Shown here: positions 32,452 through 42,731 of the stretch, one piece after another | Layout of the letters: each line of letters starts with the position of its first letter | How positions within the stretch are numbered: the stretch's first letter is position 1 | NCBI GenBank assembly: GCA_022419385.1 | Contig: JAJUBI010000003.1 | Location: forward strand, 3,100,001 to 3,164,000 | Source: Paraconiothyrium sp. Pb-2020 | Taxonomy: Eukaryota; Ascomycota; Dothideomycetes; Pleosporales; Didymosphaeriaceae | Direction of reading: 5' to 3' | Length of the DNA: 64,000 bases | Translations under genes and position numbers: made by a program | The notes under the pieces: generated by a model | The model's database searches: none | Told to the model about the DNA's origin: nothing | The model's input: the letters and a program-made list of their open reading frames with translations, nothing else

Positions 32452-34682
32452 ATGGTGCAACGGCAGCAGGTCTTCCCATGGCAGAGTATTGGAATGCGTG
32501 CAGATGCAGCTGCCACAATACCCGCCAACATGCCCGACGCGAGACGTCATAAAGAGAATCAGAGGAAACGGCAGGGGGAAGCCGCAAGCCCACACCAACC
32601 GCCCAAGAGACATCATACTTCCGCGTCAAGGTCACCGACAGGGGGTCGCAGTATCTCTGTGGAAGTCATCAACTTGTTGGACGATGAAGATGATCCACCA
32701 CCGCTGCCAGGTATCAGAGAGCAGCCGCCTAGAGACTACAAGCAGCAGCCAGTTTCTTATCCGCAATTACCCGGCGTGGGCACACAAATCAATCCACTGA
32801 ACTTAGATTCGCTACCCATGCCAGGACAATATCCACAGACCAAAGATGGGAGATCTTGTTCGAATCCCGAATTTAAGAAACTGGTTGGAGCTTTCAACAG
32901 CACTGCACATGCATTTCAGCTTAATCGAACGGTAGCGCCGCCTGAAAATCCAGTGGCAGATATAGTACCCATTGTGGAACCTACGCTGTGCAAGGAGCAA
33001 GCCGATTTGGTAGATCTGATCCTTAGCGGGCGAAACGTGTTCTATACAGGTTCTGCTGGGTGTGGAAAGTCTACAGTGCTGAAGGCTTTCGTTAAACGCT
33101 TCGAGGAGATGGGCTTGAAAGTCAATATTATTGCCCCCACGGGCCGAGCTGCGCTCGATATCAACGGTTCTACGACGTGGACGTATGCCGGCTGGACCCC
33201 TGATCATCACAAAAAGCCTTTAAAAGAGTTGAGAGCCGGTTCCCACGGCAAATTTGTGCACAAACGACTGAACGAAACCGACGTCCTTGTGATCGATGAG
33301 GTCAGCATGGTCGAGAACCATCATTTTGAACGTATAAACCATCTCCTCAAAGAGGCGAGGGGCGATGAAACTGCTTTTGGAGGCGTCCAGGTCGTCGTGA
33401 CAGGCGATTTTTGTCAGCTGCCTCCAGTTAAGCCGTTCAGGTATTGTATTGAATGTGGTAGAGAAACGATTATGAACAAGGAAGAGACCGAGTACAAGTG
33501 CAGAGCACATGGCACATTCTACGACAAGGACAAGTGGGCTTTCCGGTCCACAGCCTGGCAAGAATGTGACTTTGCTCATGTCAACCTCACACAGATCCAT
33601 CGACAAAGTGACAGATCCTTTATTAATATCTTGAACAAACTCAGAATGGGCATTCGACTGTTTCCGACAGAAAAAGAACTTCTGTTGAATCATAAGTCAG
33701 AAACCCGAAATGCCATCCAACTCTTCGCAACGAGGGCTGAAGTTAACCGAGTCAATGAGGAGAGATTCAGGGCACTACGCTCTGTCGAACGGACGTACCA
33801 TTGTCTCGACCACTTTAAATGGAATGAAGCCCATGGTAACCTCAGAACGAAGGGTGAATTTAAAGCGCCCGACGGCTCCTTGCAGGCTCTAGCAGAGCAT
33901 CGATTCGAGAGTCGAATAAGATTGAAGAAAGGCATGCTTGTAGTGCTCCTACACAACCTTGATATTGGCGCGGGTCTTGTCAACGGGTCACAGGGTACAA
34001 TTCAGGGCTTCGAAGACTATGATCCCAAAAAACTACCGAAAGCTCTTAATAATCGCGACAAGCGGGATGGTTTTACAACGCCCGGTGTGCAGGTGCTGCA
34101 GGGGGATCACGCCGTGTTTCGCGAATGTCAATTGCGAGAGTATGCGAACAGCATGGAGTACAAGGCTTGGCCCATCGTTCGGTGAGTGAACGTAGAATCA
34201 AGGGCTGTAAAGGCTTGGAATTAATCGTTCGTCACGTATAGTTTCTTGAACGGCGTTCAGCGGACGATCTATGCAGAGTGCACGGTCAACTCACTTGGAG
34301 ATACGTCACCTCACAGTTTGTTATCAAGAACGCAGATTCCTCTCATGGCTGCTTGGGCTATGACTACACATAAGAGTCAGGTAAGTGACCACAAATGATC
34401 ATGCAGGACTAGAGAAGAGGCTGATTTGAGCAGGGCATGACCTTGAACCGGGTCGTTGTGGACTTATCAAAGTCTTTCGAACAAGGCCAAGCATACGTAG
34501 CTCGTGAGTATTCCTGCATGCTTATGTCTATTTAGACTACTGATGCTTTCACAGTCAGTCGTGCGCGATCACTCGATGGCTTGAAGGTCGTGTCTTTCCC
34601 GCTTTCGGCCCAAGGCTCCGGAAATCCGCAAGTGAAAGACTTCCTTCAGGAAAAGTTCGGCATACAATTCGGCTCACAGTGA
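32452..34682 (+). CDS. Pif1-like superfamily 1B DNA helicase
   Basis: Four exons: 32452-34181, 34242-34380, 34434-34503, 34555-34682, giving 688 aa. All introns are GT-AG and in phase. The N-terminus is basic and disordered. The helicase core starts at ~180: motif I GSAGCGKST, motif Ia IIAPTGRAALDI, motif II VLVIDEVSMV, motif III VVVTGDFCQLPPV, LTQIHRQSD (motif IV region), the late motif WAMTTHKSQGMTLNRVVVDL and AYVALSRARSLDGLKV (motif VI). Pif1 helicases unwind G-quadruplexes and act in telomere, rDNA and mitochondrial DNA upkeep. A zinc-ribbon-like insert, C-x2-C-x14-C-x2-H, sits just after motif III (~33440-33515), which canonical Pif1 lacks. The assignment is to a divergent Pif1-like branch rather than the main Pif1/Rrm3. 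Confidence 0.9.
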
Positions 34683-35105
34683 ATCTCTCGGCTTATTTGC
34701 TTGCACGATCCGCTGCATGCGGACTCAGAATTATCGTCCGCATTCTATGCTTCGGACATGGTCGGCATTGGACTACATTTTTGAGCATTGACACCCATAG
34801 TTGGAGTGTGGAACTCCTAGACGAGTGTCTTCCACTGCATAATGGAACTAAATTCCCTTCGGATCCCCAACCGTGTCGTTATCTACCAATCTTCGCTAAA
34901 CCCCGCATCCCGTGCGACGGCATGGTTTGGCGGCGCCTCCAGGGCTGTCATCCCTGGCCGGAACCTGGTCGAGTGACGCGCATGACGTATGCGTCATGAG
35001 ATACCCCAGACGCCGGCGAACGATACAGCCCTGGCATGATCTGCACAACCCTTCGAGTTCTGATTCTGAATCCAAACGATTTTACTCCAGCAGTGGCCAA
35101 ATATC
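34683..35105. other. Spacer between the helicase and the Lys/Thr-rich gene
   Basis: About 420 bp; 3' flank and promoter. A frame of 106 codons here has no family marks and is left out. Confidence 0.45.
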
Positions 35106-36832
35106 ATGTCGGCTGTGGACCAGTTGAAGCAGCAGAACGCTGCACTCCAGGGTATGTCGCCTGCAAACTACAAATCTGCGTGCTCAGAGTGTTCGATACG
35201 TGGTTCTAACGGTTGCAGCTGGCGTATCGAATCTTCAAAAGGTTGCGCAAGGAGGTTCTTCGACGGCGAAGAAGGCGCCCTCCTCAGCTACCAAGACCAC
35301 CTCTTCAGCAACACAGAAAGCCGTGACACCAGTCAAGAAGACTGCGCCCGCCGCAACAAAGCCTACAGGAACTACCCCTACGCCAGTCCGAAAAGCACCT
35401 GCAAAACTCACGAGAACACCTACTCCGGCATCGCAGACTACGCCAAACCCCGCAAAGAGTACGCCCGTAAAGCCTACAGCCCCCACAGCTGCGAAGAAAA
35501 CAGTACCTTCAACTTCCGACCCCTCTAGCGCAAACCCCGCGAAGAAAACGCCCGTCGCTGCGAGTAAAACAGCTAGCGATGTGTCGAAGCCCGCCACTAA
35601 GACACCCGCCTCCGCGAAGAAGACTACACCCGCATCGACAGCATCTATGCCAGTAGTTAAAGGTCCAAATATCAAGAACCAAGCTAGCTCAGCGCCCAAG
35701 ATAAATGCGACGAAGGCCAGTCCTGCAAAGACCGCAACAAATACGACCTCCACGACTACGAAAGCAACGACTGTCAAGAAAACACCGATAAAACCAGCCG
35801 TCAACGCCGACGGCACAAAGCCCACACCCACAGCAGTGAAGAAAGCTACTCCAGCCACAACTCCCAAGAAGCCAGGTGTGGTCGGTGCGGCATCGAATGC
35901 GGTCACTGGCGGGGTAAACAAGGGCGTCGGTGTCACGACGGGAACCGTGAACACGGTGGCTGACAGCGCTACTACCGGGCTCAATAGCACGGTCAACGGT
36001 ATCACGGGCGTAGCAGGAAAGGGACTTGATAAAGTACCCGCCGGGGTCGGTAAGCCGGTCAAACATATTACAGATAACGTAGGCAAGACGGCCACTGGGA
36101 CGGTAGACGGCCTCTACAACACCACAGGATATGCTACGAAGGCAAGTTCTTCTTTAATCGTCCCCGTTCAACCGTCCTTCATATTGACCCACATCCAGGG
36201 CGTCCAAGGCACCGTCAGCAAAACAACGAACGCCCTCGGCAAAGGCGATCTCAAAGGCACAGCTGGTGGGCTCAGTTCAGGAGTTGGAAACACCGTCGGC
36301 GGAGTCGGCAAGGTGTGTGTCTCCCAGAGCGTTCCCTTAGTCAACTATTGTCGTCTATGTGCAAAGCTAAGTCGCGACAATCACAGGGCCTCGGCAACAC
36401 CGTCGACGGGGCGGTCGGAGGATTGGGGCGTACTGTCGGGGGACCACTCGGTGATGTCGTGGGAGGAGTTGGGAAGGGAGCGGGGGACGCGGTCGGAGGG
36501 ATCGCTGGTGGATTGGATGATGGCAAGTCTCCCTGGTACAAAGTGGATGCGGTCTTCCCGCCAAGCGAAAGAAAGACCATTCTTATGTGCTTACGACACA
36601 GAAAAGAACCTTTCCTTCACTTAGCTAAGACACGAGGCAATGTACCGTCCCCCACTCCTAAAGGACATACACTGACTTTTTACCTTCGGGTTTGGCAGGC
36701 GTAGGGAAATTTGGCAAAGGCGATTTTGTTGGCGGCGTGGGGAGCACCCTTGGAGGTGTTCAAAAGGGTGTTGGCGGTCTTTTGGGCGGTGTGGTGGGTT
36801 GTGTGGGTGGGAAAGAAGAAGAGGAGAAGTGA
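35106..36832 (+). CDS. Low-complexity Lys/Thr/Pro/Ala-rich protein with Gly-Val repeat C-terminus
   Basis: Five exons proposed: 35106-35151, 35219-36141, 36199-36312, 36387-36522, 36699-36832 (450 aa). The start is MSAVDQLKQQNAAL. Residues ~25-245 are repeats of the kind TPxKKxTPAATK; the rest is glycine-rich with GVGKGxGDxVGG and GGVGSTLGGVQKGVGG units, ending in an acidic-Lys tail. Two of the introns (36142-36198 and 36523-36698) begin GCAAGT instead of GT; both end in AG and agree in phase with the repeat units on each side. Reading through the first keeps the frame open, so a coding alternative exists. The composition resembles late-embryogenesis/stress or linker-histone-like disordered proteins, but no domain was recognised, so I assign no function. 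Confidence 0.65.
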
Positions 36833-36947
36833 GAAGAGATGGAGAGCTGAACATCATGTCACGAAAATGGCAAGACGAATCCAAAACTTCGAAGTTACTT
36901 CGGTATGTATTCCTAACTTAGTCTATGAAACGGTGGCCGGCGCATAA

Positions 36948-38099
36948 TCATGCCACTATAACATCCAGAAGAGCTTCTTCAGGTCCCTGCACAGGCTGAC
37001 TAGCAGCCATATTGCATTGCCTAAAAATCCTAACTTCCTCTGGCAGAAAGCTCCCTGTAACAGAGTGTAACACGCCCCTGTTATTGAAAATCGCAAAGTC
37101 GCCCTCTTCCCAATCAATAGGGAACACCAATTCAGGTGCAATACCAGGTCTTTGCAATCTATATACAATCTCTCTCACTTCCTTTAGATCATCGATCACC
37201 GTGCCATCCTTTGACACGAGCTCTTGCACTGCGCTGGGATGGATCTGCAGCGCCAGCTTTCCTGTAACAGGGTTCCGCCAGCACATAGGTAGAGTCTTGA
37301 TCTTCTCTTGTTCGACAGGCGGAAGTTGCGCTGTGTCGAGCTCCAGCCCTTCGGACACCATACCCAGCCCCGTACTCCGTGAGCGCGCGCCACTCATCCA
37401 AATATACGGGTGTGGCGCATACCGTGCCTTCGTTTCTCTTGCAAACTTTTTATCTTCTTCAGAAAGTAGGTCGTACATCGTTTCACCATCCACAAAAACC
37501 GTGCTGCCCCTCGGTACCTTGACCTCATCACCTGTCCCATCATCATATCTCAGCGTCTGGTACTCCGTCTTCGGCACTCTGACAGCAAGCAAACTAGTCA
37601 CCATAGGCGGTTCCAAATCGTACAGAGCGGCATCGATATGCCACCGGTAGAATCTCGTATTCTCACGATCATCTTCCTCGCTGATGACGTCCTTATGGAA
37701 CGTCTTGTGGTGCGGATGCTTCAGCGTGATGTCTTTCAGCCCTTCAAACTCCGAAACGAAGCCATTGCCGATGACCTGGACCTGCGGCTGGTGCGGAATA
37801 GTCTTGAGATCGGGATGGAGGATGGAGCGCTTTGCGTCGAGGGTTTTGCCGTGGCCGTAGGAGGTTGCGGCAAAGTCGAATAGGCGGGTTACATTGTATT
37901 GGGCGAAGGGAGTGAGGGAAGACTGGTTCTTGAAGATTATGACTTGATTTTCGTAGAGCGCTTTCTTGATGATCTCCCCGTCCGAGGGGGTCAGAGCTTC
38001 AAGATTGGCGTTGCGGAGTTCGGCGCCGATGGTGTAGATGGAGCCGGGGCGACGTGGGAGAGGGTGAACGGTGATGTTGGAAATGGTTGTGTGTGGCAT
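36948..38099 (-). CDS. xanA: Alpha-ketoglutarate-dependent xanthine dioxygenase
   Basis: Intronless, 383 aa. The start is placed at 38099 (MPHTTISNITVHPLPRRPGS), as upstream in-frame codons lack ATG. The TfdA/TauD fold shows the iron motif H-x-D in FYRWHIDAALYDLEPP (His154, Asp156), the third ligand His in NNRGVLHSVTG, and the downstream Arg region EEVRIFRQCN. The blocks HPHHKTFHK, QTLRYDDGTGDEVKVPRGST and YAPHPYIWMSGARS are characteristic of fungal XanA rather than taurine dioxygenase. The enzyme converts xanthine to uric acid with Fe(II), O2 and alpha-ketoglutarate, replacing the molybdenum dehydrogenase in many fungi. A UaY-like site and a GATA site lie within 250 bp upstream. No other purine-catabolism gene is next to it. 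Confidence 0.9.
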   Translation of the reverse strand: MPHTTISNITVHPLPRRPGSIYTIGAELRNANLEALTPSDGEIIKKALYENQVIIFKNQSSLTPFAQYNVTRLFDFAATSYGHGKTLDAKRSILHPDLKTIPHQPQVQVIGNGFVSEFEGLKDITLKHPHHKTFHKDVISEEDDRENTRFYRWHIDAALYDLEPPMVTSLLAVRVPKTEYQTLRYDDGTGDEVKVPRGSTVFVDGETMYDLLSEEDKKFARETKARYAPHPYIWMSGARSRSTGLGMVSEGLELDTAQLPPVEQEKIKTLPMCWRNPVTGKLALQIHPSAVQELVSKDGTVIDDLKEVREIVYRLQRPGIAPELVFPIDWEEGDFAIFNNRGVLHSVTGSFLPEEVRIFRQCNMAASQPVQGPEEALLDVIVA

Positions 38100-38246
38100 G
38101 TTGTCGTTCGTTGGAAGGTTAGGCAATAAAGGTGGATACGTAGGTTCGTAGTGCGAAGCTCTGTGCTTTCAATATTCATGGAGGCTTTGTATTCTTATAT
38201 TTCCGGTACGTCCAACTATGAAAGCGGATAGCGGCGAAACAGCAGT

Positions 38247-38260
38247 TCGGATCATACCGG
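38247..38260 (-). promoter_or_regulatory. Candidate UaY-type binding site upstream of xanA
   Basis: Read on the gene strand the site is CCGG-TATGAT-CCGA, one base from the UaY consensus TCGG-N6-CCGA known from Aspergillus purine-catabolism genes. It lies about 150 bp upstream of the xanA ATG. The match may be chance. Confidence 0.45.
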
Positions 38261-38325
38261 TGCTGCTAATCAAGTCAGTTTGCTTTATTGTGGCGGAGGT
38301 CGTGATCTAGAGCACATGTATTTGA

Positions 38326-38332
38326 TGATAAG
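38326..38332 (+). promoter_or_regulatory. GATA-factor (AreA-type) site upstream of xanA
   Basis: TGATAAG fits the HGATAR consensus of nitrogen-regulatory GATA factors. It lies about 230 bp from the xanA start, beside the UaY-like site, but such short sites are common by chance. It also forms the left end of the repeat copy here. Confidence 0.3.
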
Positions 38333-38420
38333 GAATGGCCGGCGTACCGCGGGTTAGCCGCGGCGGCTTCCGAGCACTGGATTTCCGGATATCGGGTTGA
38401 CGTACTGTGGTTGCAGCCGT
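38326..38420 (+). repeat. Diverged dispersed repeat, copy 1
   Basis: The first 42 bp (TGATAAG..., with CCGCGG-containing inverted arms) align without gaps to 40634-40675 at about 33 of 42 positions. A further shared block (GTGG..GCAGC) follows after a spacer near 38406-38417. Most core differences are transitions. Likely a remnant of a small mobile element. Confidence 0.5.
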
Positions 38421-39183
38421 AAATTATGTCAGTAATTTCGTTATTGCCCGATTTTAAAGGTCCCTAGCAGGATCTGCTAGCATCTTCTATCTACGTAGAC
38501 TCTCCCCTTTATAATAAGGTAAAAATCCTTTATAGCCCAAGCATCTATATACTAACATGACTTAGGGCTGCCACGCCAGTATGCATTTCATTGCAAAATA
38601 ACACTTGCTAGCATGCAAACGTCCGCATTGTTTCATCCACCGGGTTCTTGACGCTGAAGCCTAGTAGTGACGAATTTCTCATGTAGTCACTATGAAATCT
38701 GTAATCCGAATATTCGCCTCCAATACAATGCCGCGATTATATAACTAGAACAATCGAATTTAAATACGCAAATAGCCCAAGTTAAGAGCGGTCCTCCTCA
38801 GCATAGATCGGCTATAAGTGAGAACATGATATCTCGTGTACACATGGCTTTTACATGATCAAAGTGTTTCGAGAGTCTAAGTCGACGTATTTTGGTATGA
38901 CATACCTATAAGCCACCAAGGCCACCCACATTTGGCCCCAGAGCTATACCCCTTACGCCAGGGCTGCATGCAGGTACGACCCAATCTTATGTATAGCAGA
39001 TGCGGTAGCATCAGAGATACTTCCGTTCTGTTTCGTACGAGCGGGGCTCAGTGTCAACGGCTTTTCCAGTCTGCAGTGCGAGGGTAAGAGGGGATGGCCA
39101 TTCAGTGTTGTACGTTTACGCAACCACCTGGGCACAATCTCGTGGAATTATTGACAACTGCGGGATGCTTTGTGAATATATAC

Positions 39184-39185
<2 letters not shown>

Positions 39186-39213
<28 letters not shown>
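39186..39213 (+). repeat. (GA)14 microsatellite
   Basis: An uninterrupted AG dinucleotide run of about 28 bp in non-coding DNA. Length polymorphism between strains is expected. Confidence 0.9.
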
Positions 39214-39214
<1 letters not shown>

Positions 39215-39738
39215 CCTTGTTAGCACTCAGATATACCATGCTTGAAATTGACGGATCAACGAAAGCACCACGGCGGTGGAAACGCGGGGACCAGGCCATC
39301 TGATCTGCAACGCTTCGTTGAGTCAGCGTTGCTTTGACTCTCGTTCCAAGTATAGCGACTCTAACGTCGATGCTGCACTGTACTGCTCTCTTTGGGCTAT
39401 TTAAAAACGGTACTCAGGCAACTGGGCTTGCTACGACCATCGACCGCACATCCACGTCGTAAACAACACTGCATTGGAGAAACGAATCTCACTGCTAGCT
39501 CAGCTCACAATGTCTGAGGCGTTGCTGAAAATACCCGTGATTTACTCTCAGGATCGGCGAGCCTGGCTGGCCTGATTGTCTTACAGCAAGGACTTCAGGG
39601 GCAATTCCAGCATATCGTAGGGACAGAATCATGTCTATATTCCGCTACTATGCCCAGCAAATCCTAATAGCCTGTCCTACTGCAACGCACTTGAGTCTGA
39701 CCACTGCGCACCCTATCTCTCTCGAATGCTCAGCTATC

Positions 39739-40458
39739 ATGGTCAAGTTACTTTCCATCTTTATGCTCTGCGCTTTAGCAAACGCAATCCCTGCACCAGA
39801 ATTCAGGGAGCCCCAAGTGGTTCATTCGAACTTCTTTTGGGAGAACTGGGTACGGGATATCGAGGCTGATCCTGACACAGCGGCTAGCCCCGAAGAGGCC
39901 TGGGCATCTTTCAATGCTACCATCCATGCTAGTCAGTGTCCACGCTCCTGATACCTGGCTTTGCAAAACTGAATCTTAGAGCATCAGGGAATCTTACAGA
40001 GAAAAAGCAGAGCGGTGTCAATTGTGATGTACTCACCCACCGGGCAAAGGTGTGTCCAACTAACAACCATCCATCTCGCCGCGAATGGATACGTCCTGAC
40101 AATATGGTGCTGTAGGGACCTTCCTGTGTGAAGTGCATCAATACGTTGGCCCGGCGTGGAGCCAACGGAAAGAAATGCGGTGTGGGTGTCGCGGGACCTA
40201 CCGTCGGCTATAAGAATGCTGGCTGCACTATATCTGCGCAGACAAGTCCGACTTCCCGTGGAAAGATCAACTGGTATGTGTCACCTCCCTGTGTCCTTGA
40301 ACTGACGAGTCGTTGGTTGATTGATGCGTAGCAACGCGCTTGCACGGGCTGCTGGTGCCGTTATGGACAAATGCTTTCGCGCTGATCAGACTGTAGCGGG
40401 TAATGCGTATGCACCTGCGCCGAATCAGTGGGCATACATTCATGTCCAGGGAGGCTAG
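39739..40458 (+). CDS. Small secreted cysteine-rich protein (effector candidate)
   Basis: Four exons: 39739-39931, 40000-40049, 40116-40273, 40332-40458 (175 aa). All joins are in phase, with GT donors and AG acceptors; the first donor (GTCAGT) is weaker. Residues 1-16 (MVKLLSIFMLCALANA) form a signal peptide. The mature chain has seven Cys arranged as C...C-x2-C...C...C...C...C around SGVNCDVL, GPSCVKC, GKKCGV, NAGCTI, KINCNAL and DKCFRA, and ends QWAYIHVQGG-stop. I do not recognise a family with certainty. It resembles the small secreted proteins that plant-associated fungi export. It stands alone in a 2.6-kb gene-poor pocket between two copies of a GC-rich repeat. Expression and secretion are inferred only. 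Confidence 0.7.
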
Positions 40459-40782
40459 AGAAAGGGCTCGGTCGTCCAGGTTAGTCTAGCGTCCTCAATA
40501 TCAGAACACTCTATACGCTTGAGTATACAGCAACAAGCGCATATTATTAAAGCTACTCGTAAGCGTGAGCAGTTTGGAGCGGCGTCTTGCCGAAATAGAT
40601 GTTCGAGAACTGGCCTGGCGTACGCGTAGCTGCTGATAAGAAACGGTCGGCGTGCCGCGGTTCGGCCGCGGCGCGTTTCAATTAATACATTCGGACATAC
40701 TTACGGTGGCAGCTTTTCAGTAACAATATCATGTGCATGCGGAATCCTATTCCCACAAATTCTATCATGCTGCCTTGTGCTT
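40459..40782. other. Spacer between convergent genes
   Basis: About 320 bp containing repeat copy 2; otherwise nothing seen. Confidence 0.5.
40634..40715 (+). repeat. Diverged dispersed repeat, copy 2
   Basis: Same orientation as the copy at 38326. Shares TGATAAG at the left end, the CGGCGT-CCGCGG core and the right GTGG-GCAGC block. The core can fold as CCGCGG with GCCGCGGC arms. Confidence 0.5.
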
Positions 40783-42118
40783 TTACTCCGCCAACTTCAC
40801 ATCGTCTAAGTTCCTCCTGACAAACTGTGTTGCCTTGTCCAAACCCTCCTTTACGCCCTCGGTGTAGTTGACATAACCAATGCGCACATAGCCTTTGAAC
40901 TCTTCACCAAAGCACTCGCTTCCAGGCACAAACATCACGCCCGTTTTCTCCAGTAGCTTCTCACAGAAGTCGACTGAGTCGACGGGCTTTCCATCGCGGT
41001 GGAATCGGACAAACGCCGTAGTGCCCGCAACAGGTTTGACCCAATCACACGCATCGTCGTTCTTCAACACGAACTTTTCCAGAATGTCAATATTCGTCTT
41101 CGCCAAAGCAATGTTGCGCGCTAATAGGCTGTGTATTGTCGAAGGGTCCAACGCGAAAGCAGCGACTTGCTCGTCCAACATACTGACGGATATCAACGTG
41201 TAATGTCTCGCCTCAGCGATCTCTTCAATGATACTCGAGTCCCGGGATGCAATCCAGCCCACGCGAATGCCTGCGAGAGAGTATGCCTTTGACATGGATC
41301 CCGTTGCGATGACACGGTCGTATCCCATGGATACGATAGAAGGAGGAAAGTCAGCGTCCATGGGTGTGATGCTGTGGAAAATGGGTCGGTACACCTCATC
41401 GCTGTGGATTACAATGTTACGGTCTGACGCAACGTCAATGACTTGTTGGAGGAAGGTTTTGCCCAAGACAGCGCCGGTGGGGTTGTGCGGGTTGTTGATG
41501 ATAATCATCTTGGTGTTAGGCTTGATGAGGGTCTTGAGCTCGTCGATCGAAGGGCTCCATTTGTTTTCGGGGGTGGCTTTCCAGAGTGAGACTTCAGCAC
41601 CGAGCTGCTTGGGTATCTCATAGAGTGATTGGTCTATCTTGTTGTAAGCTCAGACGGACATGGCCAGGAAGCATACAGCGAGCATACATGTAGGGTAGTG
41701 ACATATCACATGATCGCCGGGGCCGAGCAAGGTGTAAGCGACTAAATAATTTGCTTGGATCGCTCCATTTGTGGTGATAATGTTGTCACGCGGCAAGGCT
41801 CTTCCCGAGCGGGCAGAGTACAGCCGGGAGAGATTGTCTCGTAAGCCATCGGCGCCTCGTATTGCACCGTATGTAAGAGCTGTGGAGGTCTGGACGATGT
41901 CGCGGCGTTTGTCCTCAGAAAGTTCGCGCAGTTGGTCAATGGAAATTGAAGCGCAGCATGTTTCAGCGATGTTGTACTTGCAGTTGTGCTCGTACTTGTC
42001 CATCCACTGCGGCCTGTCAGTCTGCTTCTCGCAGGTGTGGTGTTGCCGATGGCAAAGAACGGCAATTGGCATGCGCCACACTTACAGCCTCCACAGAGAA
42101 CTGTGCGATCTTGACCAT
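40783..42118 (-). CDS. PLP-dependent class I/II aminotransferase
   Basis: Three exons: 42118-42086, 42006-41688, 41633-40783, giving 400 aa. The first exon is 11 codons (MVKIAQFSVEA). The joins fit the family (VEA/WMDKYEHN and HYPTY/QSLYEIPKQLGAE). The fold I PLP motifs are present: TNGAIQANYLVAYTLLGPGD, NNPHNPTGAV, SDEVYRPIF, and the Schiff-base Lys in TGSMSKAYSLAGIRVGW, plus a final Arg in YVRIGYVNY. The protein transfers an amino group or does a related PLP reaction; the substrate is not evident. It is divergent from the ABCG gene with 0.6 kb between. Capreomycidine-synthase-like or tyrosine-type activities are possible; sequence alone cannot choose. Confidence 0.88.
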
Positions 42119-42731
42119 TTTGCACGCGCTGGTCCAGAGGGCTGCGGAGAAGGGCAAAGCTGATGGTTGCGCGGAGCCTCGCACGCAGACTGGAAGGTAT
42201 ACACAGCGGGCAATTGGCATAGGGCGTGGAGCTATCGGAGGCTAACGCGACCTGCATCCGCCCGCGTGCAGTGCCTGGATCGGCGCTGGCACACAGCAGC
42301 ATTGTGCGCAATAGGACCTAGAAACGCAGACAGCGGCTTACCAGCGGCCCTGGGGTGCGCGAGCTGCTGCGCCGGAGACGGATGCTATCGATGGAGGTGC
42401 TCACTGCTGAAGGACCATGGAGGACGCCTGCTCCATCTGATGCTCCTCGGCTCGCGTGAGGCAGGCGCGCCCTCTTGGCGACCATGACCACCAGCCTCGC
42501 CCCCGCAACTCACCTGCTCGCACCATGCGATAACAGTCCAGCTCCCCGTCTCTCTGACGAATCTCTGCTGCCGCCATTCTTTTGGCTATTGTTTCTTCCC
42601 TCCACCTCTCGACTTCCTTCTCCATACTCTACCACGTTAGACCCCTGCTTGCGCCGACGTCACCCAGGCAACAGCTAAGCTCGGAGAAGGTTGCTGCACC
42701 TTCACCGCACCGCCATTGAGTGGAGCGCGAC
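42119..42731. other. Divergent promoter of the aminotransferase and the ABCG transporter
   Basis: About 610 bp shared between divergent genes. GC-rich with short noise frames; no site recognised. Confidence 0.45.

Larger units (their letters stand above)
38100..39738. other. Gene-poor, partly AT-rich region upstream of xanA
   Basis: About 1.6 kb with the xanA promoter, a GC-rich repeat copy, an AT-rich stretch (~38430-38900) and a GA microsatellite. No gene found. Confidence 0.5.

Noticed and set aside
35235..36095. 286-codon hydrophobic frame opposite the Lys/Thr-rich gene
   Set aside because: Composition artefact of repeated ACC/AAG codons on the sense strand; no helix spacing or start context.
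39186..39213. GA run as telomeric or centromeric repeat
   Set aside because: Only 28 bp of a dinucleotide; no TTAGGG units.
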